Of a stretch of DNA of 64,000 nt, positions 1-9,592 are shown in pieces. The stretch covers positions 2,418,001 to 2,482,000 of the forward strand of contig NZ_VFPA01000001.1 in NCBI RefSeq assembly GCF_006716445.1, in the 5' to 3' direction. The DNA comes from Pseudonocardia kunmingensis (GTDB taxonomy: Bacteria > Actinomycetota > Actinomycetes > Mycobacteriales > Pseudonocardiaceae). Within the stretch, counting starts at the first letter, position 1, and each line of letters opens with the position of its first letter. Both the position numbers and the translations under genes were made by a program. Below the pieces are notes generated by a model that saw nothing but the letters and a program-made list of their open reading frames with translations, was not told where the DNA came from and made no database searches.

Positions 1-1243
1 GGGTGATGCCCCAGCGGGTGAAGTCCTCCGGGCCGGTGGCCAGCGCGTCCAGCACGTCCTGCGGGTAGAACTGCGACAGCGGCCCCTCGGTGTCGACGCC
101 GACGGGCAGCGTCTCCCAGGTGTCGACGTAGTCGGTGGCGCCGGGCGTGCTGCCGGTGCGCGCAGGGAACTTCCCCTCGGGGGCGAACGCCAGCCAGTCG
201 ACGTAGCCGTCGCTCAGCATGAACTGCACGAACTGCTGCGCGGGCTCCGTGGCGGCGTCCGCGGTGATCGCCCACGAGATCACCTCGCCGAACTGGGCGG
301 GCTCGGTGCCGTCCGGCCCCTGCAGGCCGGTGACGATGGCGGTGTTGCGGGCCAGGAACGTCGGGTCGCTCGCACACTCCGGGCAGCTGGGCATGGCGTC
401 GTTGCGCAGCCCGGCGAGCTCGTCGAGCAGGAACGTCGACCAGACCGCCATCGCGGACTGCCCGGCGAAGTAGGCGGCGCGGACCGTGTCGACGTCCTGG
501 AGGCCGGGCACCGAGTGCTCGGTGATCAGCCGGCGGTAGAAGTCGAACGCCGCCACGCACTGCGGGCTGTCGATCGTGATCTCGCCTGCCTGGTCCACCA
601 TCTGGCAGCCGTTGGCCAGCGCGATGTGCTCGAAGGTCTGCTGGGTGAACGCGTCGCCCGGGGCGGTGGCGCCGACGAAGCCCGCCATCTGCTCGGAGTC
701 GAGCGCCTGCGCGGCGGCGAGGATCGCATCGTAGCTGGTCGGGGCAGGCAGACCCGCGGCGTCGAACAGGTCGCGGCGGTAGTACAGCAGCTGCGACCAC
801 GCCTCGCTGGGCACCGCGAGCTGCTCCTCGCCCTCCCGCGTCAGCTCCAGCGCGGTGGGGTTCCAGGTCTGCGGCCCCAGCGCGTCGACGACCGCGGCCG
901 TCGCCTCGCTGTTCACCAGGTCGTTGGCGGCCAGCGTCCGGACCGAGGACAGCGGGATCGAGCCGATCACGTCCGGCAGGTCACCCGCCGCCGCCGACGC
1001 CGTGAGCGTCTGGTTGAACTGGTCCTCCTCCACGCCCACGAGCTCGACCCGGACCCCGGTCTGCTGGGTGAACCGATCGATGATCGCCTGCGTCGCGGCC
1101 ACGCGGTCGGGCAGCGTGTCGGCGGTCCAGACGGTGATGGTGCCGGGGTCGCCCGCGTCCTCGCCCCCGCCGCCGCACGCGGGCAGGAGCAGGAGCGCGA
1201 CCAGCCCGAAGGCCGCTCCGACGCGACGGTGCACGGTTCTCAT
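1..1243 (-). CDS. ABC transporter extracellular solute-binding lipoprotein (C-terminus cut by window edge)
   Basis: About 414 codons are visible, and the reading frame is still open at the window edge, so the C-terminus is missing. The start is ATG at 1243-1241. A type II signal peptide (positively charged start MRTVHRR, hydrophobic stretch, lipobox LPAC with Cys23) anchors the protein to the outer face of the membrane. The mature part has the family-1 solute-binding pattern (TITVWTADTLPDR near the start, later DLPDVIGSIPLSS, YYRRDLFDAAGLPAP, WSTFLLDEL), typical of sugar-binding subunits of ABC importers. The permease and ATPase genes would lie outside the window to the left. The substrate cannot be told from sequence; sugar is the family default. 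Confidence 0.88.
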   Translation of the reverse strand, partial: MRTVHRRVGAAFGLVALLLLPACGGGGEDAGDPGTITVWTADTLPDRVAATQAIIDRFTQQTGVRVELVGVEEDQFNQTLTASAAAGDLPDVIGSIPLSSVRTLAANDLVNSEATAAVVDALGPQTWNPTALELTREGEEQLAVPSEAWSQLLYYRRDLFDAAGLPAPTSYDAILAAAQALDSEQMAGFVGATAPGDAFTQQTFEHIALANGCQMVDQAGEITIDSPQCVAAFDFYRRLITEHSVPGLQDVDTVRAAYFAGQSAMAVWSTFLLDELAGLRNDAMPSCPECASDPTFLARNTAIVTGLQGPDGTEPAQFGEVISWAITADAATEPAQQFVQFMLSDGYVDWLAFAPEGKFPARTGSTPGATDYVDTWETLPVGVDTEGPLSQFYPQDVLDALATGPEDFTRWGIT

Positions 1244-1396
1244 CGCTTGGCTCCCCATCGCTCGCGCGGTCGAGTGCCGGACAGTGAACCCCCGGGCGTC
1301 CTGATCCACAACCGCTGAGCGGGTCGCGGCGTTCGGCGACGAGGCGCGGTCGTTCCTCGTGGGCCTGGCCGACCGCTGTCGCACCCTGTGATTCGT

Positions 1397-1458
1397 GATC
1401 GCCGGTTGAGTGCGGTCACTGCTTTGCCCGCAGCAGTGCGTGCACTGAACCGGCGATC
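1397..1458. repeat. Long inverted repeat in a divergent intergenic region
   Basis: Arms at 1397-1413 and 1442-1458 (gatcgccggttgagtgc against its complement) match at 16 of 17 positions. A nested 7-bp stem lies inside (cactgct 1417-1423, agcagtg 1432-1438). It sits between two divergently transcribed genes, so it is not a gene-end terminator; an operator or a dispersed palindrome is possible. The rest of 1244-1530 shows nothing recognisable. Confidence 0.6.
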
Positions 1459-1530
1459 AGCGCACCTCCTGGGCGACCGTGGCGATATGCGTTCTGATCC
1501 GCGCGCGCCGGCCGGTAGCGTGGCCCCGTC

Positions 1531-3168
<1,638 letters not shown>

Positions 3169-3170
3169 CC

Positions 3171-3219
3171 GACGAACGGCACTCCCGTCGGTACCTAGCC
3201 GACGAGAGTGCCGTTCGTC
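3171..3219. terminator. Bidirectional palindromic terminator, copy 1 of a dispersed element
   Basis: 21-nt arms (3171-3191 and 3199-3219, starting gacgaacggcact) pair at 20 of 21 positions around a 7-nt loop tacctag. It fills the gap between the convergent ABC-F and aldo/keto reductase genes. There is no clear T-tract. The same arms, with the reverse-complement loop, recur at 56201-56413. Confidence 0.75.
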
Positions 3220-3226
3220 GGGCGGG

Positions 3227-4231
3227 TCAGCTCGGGCGCGTCGGGGGTGACTGCGTCTTGCCCGGGTCGCGCTCCACCTTCTCGCCCAGGGCCTCGTCCA
3301 CGCGCTCGAGGACCTCAGGGTCCAGTCGCACTCCCGCGGCGCGGACGTTGTCGGCCACCTGCTCGGGGCGGCTGGCGCCGATGATCGCGCTTGCCACGTT
3401 GTCGTTCTGCAGCACCCACGCCACCGCGAGCTGGGCCATCGAGAGGCCGAGGTCGGACGCGACCGGCGCCACCGCCTGCACGCGGGTGAGCGTGTCGTCG
3501 TCCATCCATCGCTTGATCATGGTGGCGCCCCCCTTCTCGTCGGTGGCACGAGAACCCGCGGGCGGCGCGGCACCCGGCCGGTACTTGCCGGTGAGCACGC
3601 CCTGCGCGATCGGCGAGAAGACGATCTGGCTGATGCCCAGCTCCTCCGAGGCCGGCACGACCTCGCCCTCGATCACCCGCCACAGCATCGAGTACTGCGG
3701 TTGGTTGGACACGAGGCGGAAGCCGAGGTCCTCCGCGAGCGCCTGGCCGTCGCGCAGCTGCGCCGCGGTCCACTCGCTCACGCCGATGTAGAGCGCCTTG
3801 CCGGAGCGGATGACGTCGGCGAACGCCTGCATCGTCTCCTCGAGCGGCGTCTCCACGTCGTAGCGGTGGGCCTGGTAGAGGTCGACGTAGTCGGTCTGCA
3901 GCCGGCGCAGGCTGCCGTCGATCGACTCCATGATGTGCTTGCGGGACAGGCCGGAGTCGTTCGGGCCCTTCGGGCCCGTGGGCCAGTAGACCTTCGTGAG
4001 GATCTCCACCGACGCGCGCCGCTCGCCCTTCAGCGCCGCGCCGAGCACGGTCTCGGCGGCGCCGTTCGCGTAGGCGTCGGCGGTGTCGAACGTGGTGATC
4101 CCGGCGTCGAGGGCGGCGCGCACGCAGGCCGTCGCGGCGTCGTTCTCGACCTGGGAGCCGTGGGTGAGCCAGTTGCCGTAGGTGATCTCGGAGACCTTCA
4201 GGCCGGAGCGGCCGAGGTAGCGGTGTTCCAC
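3227..4231 (-). CDS. Aldo/keto reductase, YghZ/Kv-beta-like
   Basis: 334 residues from a GTG start (MEHRYLGRSGLKVSEITYG). An NAD(P)H-dependent (alpha/beta)8-barrel reductase. The catalytic Asp and Tyr are in DTADAYANG, the Lys in ILTKVYW and the His in LYQAHRYD. The segment RKHIMESIDGSLRRLQTDYVDLY is characteristic of the Kv-beta/YghZ branch that reduces small aldehydes such as methylglyoxal. The cofactor-binding end (SPIAQGVLTGKYRPG, later GASRPEQVADNVRA) is complete. It shares a convergent terminator with the ABC-F gene. The physiological substrate is unknown. Confidence 0.9.
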   Translation of the reverse strand: MEHRYLGRSGLKVSEITYGNWLTHGSQVENDAATACVRAALDAGITTFDTADAYANGAAETVLGAALKGERRASVEILTKVYWPTGPKGPNDSGLSRKHIMESIDGSLRRLQTDYVDLYQAHRYDVETPLEETMQAFADVIRSGKALYIGVSEWTAAQLRDGQALAEDLGFRLVSNQPQYSMLWRVIEGEVVPASEELGISQIVFSPIAQGVLTGKYRPGAAPPAGSRATDEKGGATMIKRWMDDDTLTRVQAVAPVASDLGLSMAQLAVAWVLQNDNVASAIIGASRPEQVADNVRAAGVRLDPEVLERVDEALGEKVERDPGKTQSPPTRPS

Positions 4232-4312
4232 ACCCGAACAGTAGTCCCGGCCGCCCTACTCGTCAGATGAGAGGACAGGTCAACGGGGGGGCGCCGCTCG
4301 CACCGGACACGA

Positions 4313-4362
4313 CCGCGGGGCGGCCCCGCCGGCCGAGTGGTGCCGGCGGGGCCGCCCCGCGG
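4313..4362 (-). terminator. Hairpin terminator of the HesB-like gene
   Basis: A perfect 20-bp stem (4313-4332 pairs with 4343-4362) with a 10-nt loop begins 19 nt downstream of the stop of the minus-strand gene ending at 4381. It is entirely G/C and has no T-tract. Confidence 0.7.
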
Positions 4363-4380
4363 GACGGATCGTGGATGCGG

Positions 4381-4695
4381 TCAGGCCTGCGGCTGTTCCG
4401 GCTGCTCCTGGACGCCGATGGCGAAGCGCAGCTCCTGCTCGCCGTCGGAGCCGGCCACCGGCTGCACGTCGAGCACCTTGTCGTCGAGCACCTGGGCCAC
4501 GACGGGCTCGAGGAAGACGCTCACCCCGTCGCCCGCCAGCACGACGTCGTCGGTGCTGGGCTGCCCCGCGAGGGACAGTTCCAGCCCCTGCTCCGGGTCG
4601 GGGGCCGAGATGCGCAGCCCGCCTCCGTCAGGCAGCTCGGCATCAGTGGTCAGTGTCTTGATGGCTTCGGCCGCGACATCGGTGATTGCCAACAT
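4381..4695 (-). CDS. HesB/IscA-like small protein lacking cysteines
   Basis: 104 residues from MLAITDVAAEAIKTL. The fold pattern resembles the HesB/IscA Fe-S assembly domain: an N-terminal helix, GGLRISAP, a region of beta strands, then VFLEPVVAQVLDDKVLDVQ. However, there is no cysteine anywhere in the protein, so the usual cluster-ligating residues are missing. Actinobacterial relatives are often labelled 'adhesin' or 'Fe-S cluster assembly HesB', and neither function is demonstrated. It is flanked by two aldo/keto reductase genes on the same strand and followed by its own strong hairpin. The gene is real with good confidence; its function is open. Confidence 0.75.
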   Translation of the reverse strand: MLAITDVAAEAIKTLTTDAELPDGGGLRISAPDPEQGLELSLAGQPSTDDVVLAGDGVSVFLEPVVAQVLDDKVLDVQPVAGSDGEQELRFAIGVQEQPEQPQA

Positions 4696-4741
4696 GCCGC
4701 GCCACGGTAGGCGTCCACACCGCGGCCCGCAGAACGGGGGC

Positions 4742-5569
4742 TCAGCCGAAGGTGTCCGGGTCGGGTCCGAGGCGCGTGCCGCTGTCGAGCTCGGCGATCG
4801 TCGCGACGTCGTCCGGGCTGAGCTCGACGTCGAACACGTCGATGTTCTCCCGGATCCGCGACGGGGTGACCGACTTCGGGAACACGATGTTGCCCAGCTG
4901 GATGTGCCAGCGCAGCACGATCTGCGCCGGGGTCTTCCCGTACTTCTCGGCGAGCGAGACGAGCCGCTCGTCCCGCAGCAGCTCACCGCCCTTCGCGATC
5001 GGGCTCCAGGCCTCGGTCGCGATGCCGTGCTCACGGTGGTAGGCGCGCAGCTGCTCCTGCGGCAGCAGGGGGTGCAGCTCGATCTGGTTCACGGCCGGGA
5101 CGGTGCCCGTCTCGGCGGCCAGCCGCTCGAGATGCGGCACCTGGAAGTTCGACACGCCGATCGAGCGCGCCTTCCCGTCGGAGGCGATCTTCTCGAAGGC
5201 CCGCCACGTCTCCACGTAGCGGTCGGCGTGCGGCCGCGGCCAGTGGATCAGGTAGAGGTCGACGTACTCCAGCCCCAGCTTCGCCAGGCTCTCGTCGAGC
5301 GCCGCGATGGCCTCGTCGTAGCCGTGACGGGGGTTGTTGAGCTTGGTGGTGACGAACACCTCCTCGCGCGGCAGCCCGGACTCCCGGACGGCCTGCCCGA
5401 CGCCCTCCTCGTTGCCGTACCCCTGTGCGGTGTCGATGTGCCGGTAGCCGGCGTCGAACGCCGCGCGCACGGCCCCGGCCGTCTCGCCCGGCTCGATCTG
5501 GAAGACGCCGAACCCGAACTGCGGGATCTGCACGCCGTTGTTGAGGCGGATGTTGGGTACCTGCGACAT
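4742..5569 (-). CDS. Aldo/keto reductase, 2,5-diketo-D-gluconate reductase-like (AKR5 type)
   Basis: 275 residues starting MSQVPNIRLNNGVQIPQFGFGVFQ, the N-terminus typical of the AKR5 group. Catalytic residues are visible: Asp/Tyr in DTAQGYGNEEGVG, Lys in VTTKLNNPRHG and His in LYLIHWPRP. The NADPH-binding C-terminal part includes IVLRWHIQLGNIVFPKSVTPSRI, and length matches the family. It lies upstream of the HesB-like gene on the same strand (gap 46 nt), so the two may be co-transcribed. It is only distantly similar to the reductase at 3227-4231, so the pair is not a recent duplication. Confidence 0.9.
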   Translation of the reverse strand: MSQVPNIRLNNGVQIPQFGFGVFQIEPGETAGAVRAAFDAGYRHIDTAQGYGNEEGVGQAVRESGLPREEVFVTTKLNNPRHGYDEAIAALDESLAKLGLEYVDLYLIHWPRPHADRYVETWRAFEKIASDGKARSIGVSNFQVPHLERLAAETGTVPAVNQIELHPLLPQEQLRAYHREHGIATEAWSPIAKGGELLRDERLVSLAEKYGKTPAQIVLRWHIQLGNIVFPKSVTPSRIRENIDVFDVELSPDDVATIAELDSGTRLGPDPDTFG

Positions 5570-5684
5570 GGCTACTGTCTACCCCCACCCCCGACGCCCT
5601 ACCGGCGATCCCCGTCACCCACCCGATGCCAGACACGGCGGCGACCCCGGCCGCCGCGCCCGCGGCCTGCGCGCCGCGAAGGCG

Positions 5685-5754
5685 GCACACACCTCGGAGC
5701 CCTCACACACACCGCCGGGCATGTGTGCCGACACCCGGACGTGTGTGCGAGCTC
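5685..5754. repeat. CA/TG-rich intergenic palindrome
   Basis: Outer arms gcacacac (5685-5692) and gtgtgtgc (5741-5748), further cacacac/atgtgtg pairs inside, and gagc/gctc outside, form an imperfect nested palindrome between the FmdB-like gene (ending 5756) and the reductase start (5569). Its position suits a terminator for the FmdB-like gene. Similar sequence occurs at 9860-9927. No gene is seen in 5570-5755. Confidence 0.5.
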
Positions 5755-5755
5755 C

Positions 5756-6199
5756 CTACGTGGCGGGCGGCTGCCCGGTCGACGGTGGGGCAGCGCCGCC
5801 GTGGCCGTGACCGTGACCGTGGCCGTGACCGTGGCCCGTCGCCGCTCCGGGCATCGGGTCGCCCGCCCGCAGCGGTGCGCCGTGGAAGCGGCCCTCGTGG
5901 GCGATGATCGGGCGCTGGTCGCCCGCCAGCTCGGGGTGCTTCGCCTCGAGGCGCTGGCGCCGGTCCCACTCGCGCCGCAAGCCGGTGACGTACTCCCGGT
6001 TGCCCTCGTGGGTGCCGCGCCAGGTCTGCGGCATCTGCTCCTTCGCGAGGCCGGCGCTCGCCTGTCCGAGCAGGCTCGGGCCCGCGGGGATCTTCCGCGG
6101 CGCACCGCCGCACGCCGGGCAGGCCGGTGCAGCCGCCCCGACCCCGACGAGCCGCTCGAACCGCTCGCCGCACTCGCAGCGGTAGACGTAGATCGGCAT
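5756..6199 (-). CDS. FmdB-type zinc-ribbon protein with a Gly-His repeat tail
   Basis: 147 residues from MPIYVYRCECGERFERL, preceded by an ideal ribosome site (ggaggcgccgac before the ATG); a longer reading upstream is less likely. The N-terminal 40 residues match the FmdB/CxxC-CxxC regulatory domain, with Cys8 and Cys10 (a C-x-C first pair) and a second knuckle CPACGG. The middle is charged and unassigned. The C-terminus has seven GH/HG dipeptides in a row (about 120-133) and then a Pro-rich end; the His tail could bind metal. It lies 64 nt downstream of the transhydrogenase gene but a hairpin separates them. FmdB proteins often sit beside formamidase or alcohol metabolism genes; their regulatory role is poorly defined. 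Confidence 0.8.
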   Translation of the reverse strand: MPIYVYRCECGERFERLVGVGAAAPACPACGGAPRKIPAGPSLLGQASAGLAKEQMPQTWRGTHEGNREYVTGLRREWDRRQRLEAKHPELAGDQRPIIAHEGRFHGAPLRAGDPMPGAATGHGHGHGHGHGHGGAAPPSTGQPPAT

Positions 6200-6223
6200 G
6201 TCGGCGCCTCCAGCGGGTCGTGG

Positions 6224-6255
6224 GTGGAGACGAGTGCCCGAGCACTCGTCTCCAC
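6224..6255 (-). terminator. Hairpin terminator after the transhydrogenase gene
   Basis: A perfect 14-bp stem (gtggagacgagtgc 6224-6237 with 6242-6255) and a 4-nt loop ccga lie 8 nt beyond the stop of the minus-strand gene ending at 6264. It should insulate the FmdB-like gene, which keeps its own ribosome site. Confidence 0.75.
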
Positions 6256-6263
6256 TCACGGGG

Positions 6264-7553
6264 TCACCAGTTCTCGACGGACTTCGTGAGGATGTCGGCG
6301 ATGTCGTCCTCGGTGGGCGTCCGCGGGCACGTGGCGAGCAACCGCTGCTGCTTCATCGTGCCGGGGACCAGGTCGGGCACGTCGGCCTCGGTGTAGCCGA
6401 CGCCGCCGATGCCGTTCGGGATCCCGATGTCGCGCATCAGCGACACCAGAACCGACGGGAGCTGCTCACGCGGGTCGTTCACCGTGTCCGCGCGCGGATC
6501 GAGCATCTGGGCGGCCTTCAGGTGCCGCTCGGGGGCGCTGTCGAAGGAGAACCGGAACGCCTCCGGCGCCGTCAGCGACACGGACTGGCCGTGCGGCACC
6601 ATCGGCTCCTCCTGCGGGTAGCCGGCGGGCCGGTAGTCCTTCACCATCCCCGCGATCGGGTAGGCGTTGGCGTGCGGGATGTGCACGCCGGAGTTGCCGA
6701 AGCCCATGCCCGCGAACGTGGCGGCCATCATCATGTTCGACCGCGCCTCCACGTCGTCGGCGCCGCGGTGCACGGCGTCCCGGAACGACTGCGCGAGCAG
6801 CGCCATGGACTTCTCGCACCACAGGTCCGACACCGGGTTCGACCCGCAGTAGGTGACCCGTTCCTCGGGCTTCTTCCGGTCGAAGGTGGTGTACCAGCGC
6901 GCTGTGTAGGACTCCAGCGCGTGGCAGACGATGTCCATCCCGGACGCCGCCGTGACCTCGGGCGGCAGCGACATGGTCAGCAGCGGGTCGATCACGGCGA
7001 GCGTGGGCCGCAGCCGCCAGTGGCTGATCCCGGTCTTGACCTTCATCGACAGGATGTCCAGCACGCACATCGCGGTGGACTCCGAGCCGGTGCCTGCCGT
7101 CGTCGGGATCGCGACGAGCGGCTTGAGCTGCCCGGGCGGTGTCTTCGCGGCCCCGATCGGCTTGTTGATGTAGTCCATCAGCTCGCCGGGGTGGCTGGTG
7201 AGCAGGTTGATGGCCTTGGCGGTGTCGATCGCCGAGCCGCCGCCGACGGCCACGAACCCGTCCCACGGCCCCTGGGCGCGGGCGTACTCGGTGGCCTTGT
7301 TCATCGAGTCGTCGGTGGGCTCGACGTGCACCCCGTCGAAGATCTCCGACTCGATCTCGTAGCGCCGGAGGTTGTCGGCGATGCGCTCCGGGATGCCGAT
7401 GGCGTGGATCCCCGGATCGGTGACGATCAGCACCCGCCGCACGCCGTACCCGGACATCTCGAAACCGACCTCGTCGGAGGCGCCCGCGCCGAACTTCAGC
7501 GGCGGCGCGCCCCACGTGAAGATGGTCTCCTCGGTGAGATCGACCCCGGTCAT
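6264..7553 (-). CDS. Hydroxyacid-oxoacid transhydrogenase / iron-containing alcohol dehydrogenase
   Basis: 429 residues of the iron-dependent alcohol dehydrogenase superfamily. NAD-binding motif VAVGGGSAIDTAKA; substrate region PTTAGTGSESTAMCV. Metal ligands are expected in the Asp of LAVIDPLLT and the His residues of GMDIVCHALESY, GVHIPHANAYP and VPHGQSV, all present. Length and motifs fit the ADHFE1 branch, which transfers hydride from 4-hydroxybutyrate to 2-oxoglutarate with bound cofactor. Its ATG overlaps the stop of the lactonase gene by 4 nt (ATGA), so the two are translationally coupled. Known of the family: 4-hydroxybutyrate oxidation. Inferred: the partner lactonase supplies that substrate from gamma-butyrolactone. 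Confidence 0.85.
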   Translation of the reverse strand: MTGVDLTEETIFTWGAPPLKFGAGASDEVGFEMSGYGVRRVLIVTDPGIHAIGIPERIADNLRRYEIESEIFDGVHVEPTDDSMNKATEYARAQGPWDGFVAVGGGSAIDTAKAINLLTSHPGELMDYINKPIGAAKTPPGQLKPLVAIPTTAGTGSESTAMCVLDILSMKVKTGISHWRLRPTLAVIDPLLTMSLPPEVTAASGMDIVCHALESYTARWYTTFDRKKPEERVTYCGSNPVSDLWCEKSMALLAQSFRDAVHRGADDVEARSNMMMAATFAGMGFGNSGVHIPHANAYPIAGMVKDYRPAGYPQEEPMVPHGQSVSLTAPEAFRFSFDSAPERHLKAAQMLDPRADTVNDPREQLPSVLVSLMRDIGIPNGIGGVGYTEADVPDLVPGTMKQQRLLATCPRTPTEDDIADILTKSVENW

Positions 7554-8362
7554 GTGTAGGAGCCCTCCGGCGCGACCCGCAGCTGGTGGATCTGCTCGGC
7601 GTCGTGGCCGAACACCATCGTGGCGTCGGTCCGCTCCTGGACGCCGCGCAGCTTCTCCACGGACGCGTAGAAGTCCTCGAGGTTGTTGACGATCGCGGCG
7701 GGCGTGGCGGGCGGCCCGTAGCTCTCACCCATGTAGACGGCGTCGGACGTGAAGATCATCGTGCCGGAGTCGGGCAGGTCCACCTGCATCGACATCGTGC
7801 CGACGGTGTGGCCGGGCGTCTCGATCAGCGTGACGCCGGGCAGGAACTCGGTGTCCCCGCTGACGGTCTGGAACTCCAGGCCCTCGTAGTCGGTCTTGAG
7901 GTGCGCGCCGGTGAACAGCCCGTCGAACCCGAACGCGAAGTCCTTCTCCCGCTGGTGGCACACGAGCTTCGCGCCGGTGTTCTTGAACATCTGCGCGTTG
8001 CCCGCGTGGTCGAAGTGCAGGTGCGACAGGACGACGTAGTCGATCTCGTCGAGGCCCACGCCCATCTGGTGGAGCCGGGAGTCGAGGTACTCCTCGTCGC
8101 TCACGTTGTCGTACGGGAAGAAGTCCTGCAGGCCGGTCGGCCCCCAGCGCTCCTCCCAGTCACGCGGGCAGCTCGTGTCCCACAGCAGCTTGCCCTCGTC
8201 GGTCTCCACGAGGACGCAGTGCGTGGGGACGTCGACCCACGGCGCCGGGCCGTCCTTGTGGTTGCGGTCGGTGATCGAGCGCCCCGGCTTGAGCAACAGC
8301 CAGGTCAGGTCGGCCGTCATCGCTCCGCAGGGGATCACGCTCACCTTGTTCGCGGTCGCCAT
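7550..8362 (-). CDS. N-acyl-homoserine/gamma-butyrolactone lactonase family metallo-hydrolase
   Basis: About 270 residues (MATANKVSVIPCGAMTADL). The metallo-beta-lactamase dinuclear zinc site is intact: HLHFDHAGN, the His of ETPGHTVGTMSMQ, the Asp of FTSDAVYMG and the His of VFGHDAEQ. The start at 8362 was chosen because gagagg lies at good spacing; an ATG one codon upstream (8365) is possible. The family includes AttM/BlcC, which opens gamma-butyrolactone to 4-hydroxybutyrate, and AiiA-type quorum-quenching lactonases. The 4-nt overlap with the following transhydrogenase gene favours a butyrolactone catabolic role. A small palindrome (8438-8451) lies upstream. Confidence 0.87.
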   Translation of the reverse strand: MATANKVSVIPCGAMTADLTWLLLKPGRSITDRNHKDGPAPWVDVPTHCVLVETDEGKLLWDTSCPRDWEERWGPTGLQDFFPYDNVSDEEYLDSRLHQMGVGLDEIDYVVLSHLHFDHAGNAQMFKNTGAKLVCHQREKDFAFGFDGLFTGAHLKTDYEGLEFQTVSGDTEFLPGVTLIETPGHTVGTMSMQVDLPDSGTMIFTSDAVYMGESYGPPATPAAIVNNLEDFYASVEKLRGVQERTDATMVFGHDAEQIHQLRVAPEGSYT

Positions 8363-8437
8363 CATGATCCTCTCGACGGTGAGGGAGGGATCTCCCGACC
8401 GTGGCACCCGGGACACGACCCGTCAATCAATGCGCAC

Positions 8438-8451
8438 TGATCGATGGATCA
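8438..8451. promoter_or_regulatory. Possible operator upstream of the lactonase operon
   Basis: tgatc-gatg-gatca is a 5-bp inverted repeat within a locally less GC-rich stretch (8421-8455) about 75 nt upstream of the lactonase start. It could be a repressor site; no regulator gene is adjacent, so this is weak. Confidence 0.3.
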
Positions 8452-8470
8452 GGTGGGGGTGACGCGGGGA

Positions 8471-9553
8471 TCAGGTGAGCCCCCGCACGACCTCCTCCGC
8501 CACGCCGAACATCGACCGCGCGCTGCGGCCGTCGTGGAACTCGCCGATCGCGGTCATCTCCCACGCCGCGCCCGCGCGGCGCAGGACGCTCATCACCACG
8601 CCGGTGCGCGGCGCCGACTCGGTGAGGTCGAACCGGACGAGCTCGGCCCCGGAGGCGAGGTCGACCAGCCGGCAGTAGGCCCCGGCCACGGCCGTGAACT
8701 CCTGGCCCTGGAAGGAGTTGACGACGAACACGATCGCCGCGACCGAGCCCGGCAGCCCCTCCAGGTCGACGGTGATCGTCTCGTCGTCGCCCGCGCCGTG
8801 CCCGGTGAGGTTGTCCCCGGAGTGCTGCACCCGCCCGTCGAGGGCCTGCTTGCTCATGAACCAGACGGCGTCGGCCTTGCGCCCGTCGGTGCCGACGAGG
8901 ATCGCCGAGGCGTCCAGGTCGACGCTGCGCCCGCGCGCCGCCGGGTCCCAGCCCAGCCCCATCGCGACGCGCCGCAGCGCCGGGGCACCGCCCTTGGTGA
9001 GGGAGACGGTCTGGCGCTTCTCGAGCGACACCCTCCCCTTGTCGAGCGTGACCTTCGGCGTCGGCACGGGCACCGGTTCGTCCTCGACGGTGATGCCGAA
9101 GTCGGTGGCGATGCCCGCCAGCCCGGACGCGTAGCCCTGCCCGACCGCGCGCACCTTCCACTGCTGGCCGCGACGGTAGACCTCGACGCACAGCAGTGCC
9201 GTCTCGGCGCCGAGGCCACCGGGCTCGAACACGGCCACCGGCACGCCGCCCACGGCGACGTCCAGGCGCAGCGGCCCGAGGGTGCCGAACGTCCCGGTGT
9301 CGAGGCTCGCCGTGACGACGACCTTCTCGACCGCCGGCTCCACGGCCGCGGGCTCGACGTCCACGCCGTCCGGGCGGTACCGGACGCCGGGTGCCTCCGG
9401 CTGGTTGTAGAAGACGAAGTCGGCGTCGCCACGCACCATGCCGGACGCCGTGACCAGCAGCGCGGAGACGTCTACCGCGGCACCCGCCGAGACGCGCACC
9501 GCGACCGGACCGGGCGGGAGCGGCGCGTTCGCGCCCTTCGCGAGGGTCTGCAC
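8471..9553 (-). CDS. Tandem TerD-domain protein (tellurium-resistance/stress family)
   Basis: 360 residues from a GTG start. Two TerD-like beta-sandwich domains are visible: a shorter one in residues 1-155 (DFVFYNQPEAPGVRY, later LLCVEVYRRGQQWKVRAVGQGYASGLAGI) and a canonical one in about 170-360 (SLTKGGAPALRRVAMGLGWDP, DLDASAILV, GDNLTGHGAGDDETI, IVFVVNSFQGQEF). The acidic residues of GDNLTG.GAGDDE fit the calcium site of TerD proteins. Ter proteins are linked to tellurite, phage and oxidative stress, but their biochemistry is unclear. The gene stands alone, 40 nt from the divergent DUF4177 gene. Confidence 0.88.
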   Translation of the reverse strand: MQTLAKGANAPLPPGPVAVRVSAGAAVDVSALLVTASGMVRGDADFVFYNQPEAPGVRYRPDGVDVEPAAVEPAVEKVVVTASLDTGTFGTLGPLRLDVAVGGVPVAVFEPGGLGAETALLCVEVYRRGQQWKVRAVGQGYASGLAGIATDFGITVEDEPVPVPTPKVTLDKGRVSLEKRQTVSLTKGGAPALRRVAMGLGWDPAARGRSVDLDASAILVGTDGRKADAVWFMSKQALDGRVQHSGDNLTGHGAGDDETITVDLEGLPGSVAAIVFVVNSFQGQEFTAVAGAYCRLVDLASGAELVRFDLTESAPRTGVVMSVLRRAGAAWEMTAIGEFHDGRSARSMFGVAEEVVRGLT

Positions 9554-9592
9554 CCCGCCGATACTGCCAGCGGATCATGGCAACCTGGTCCC

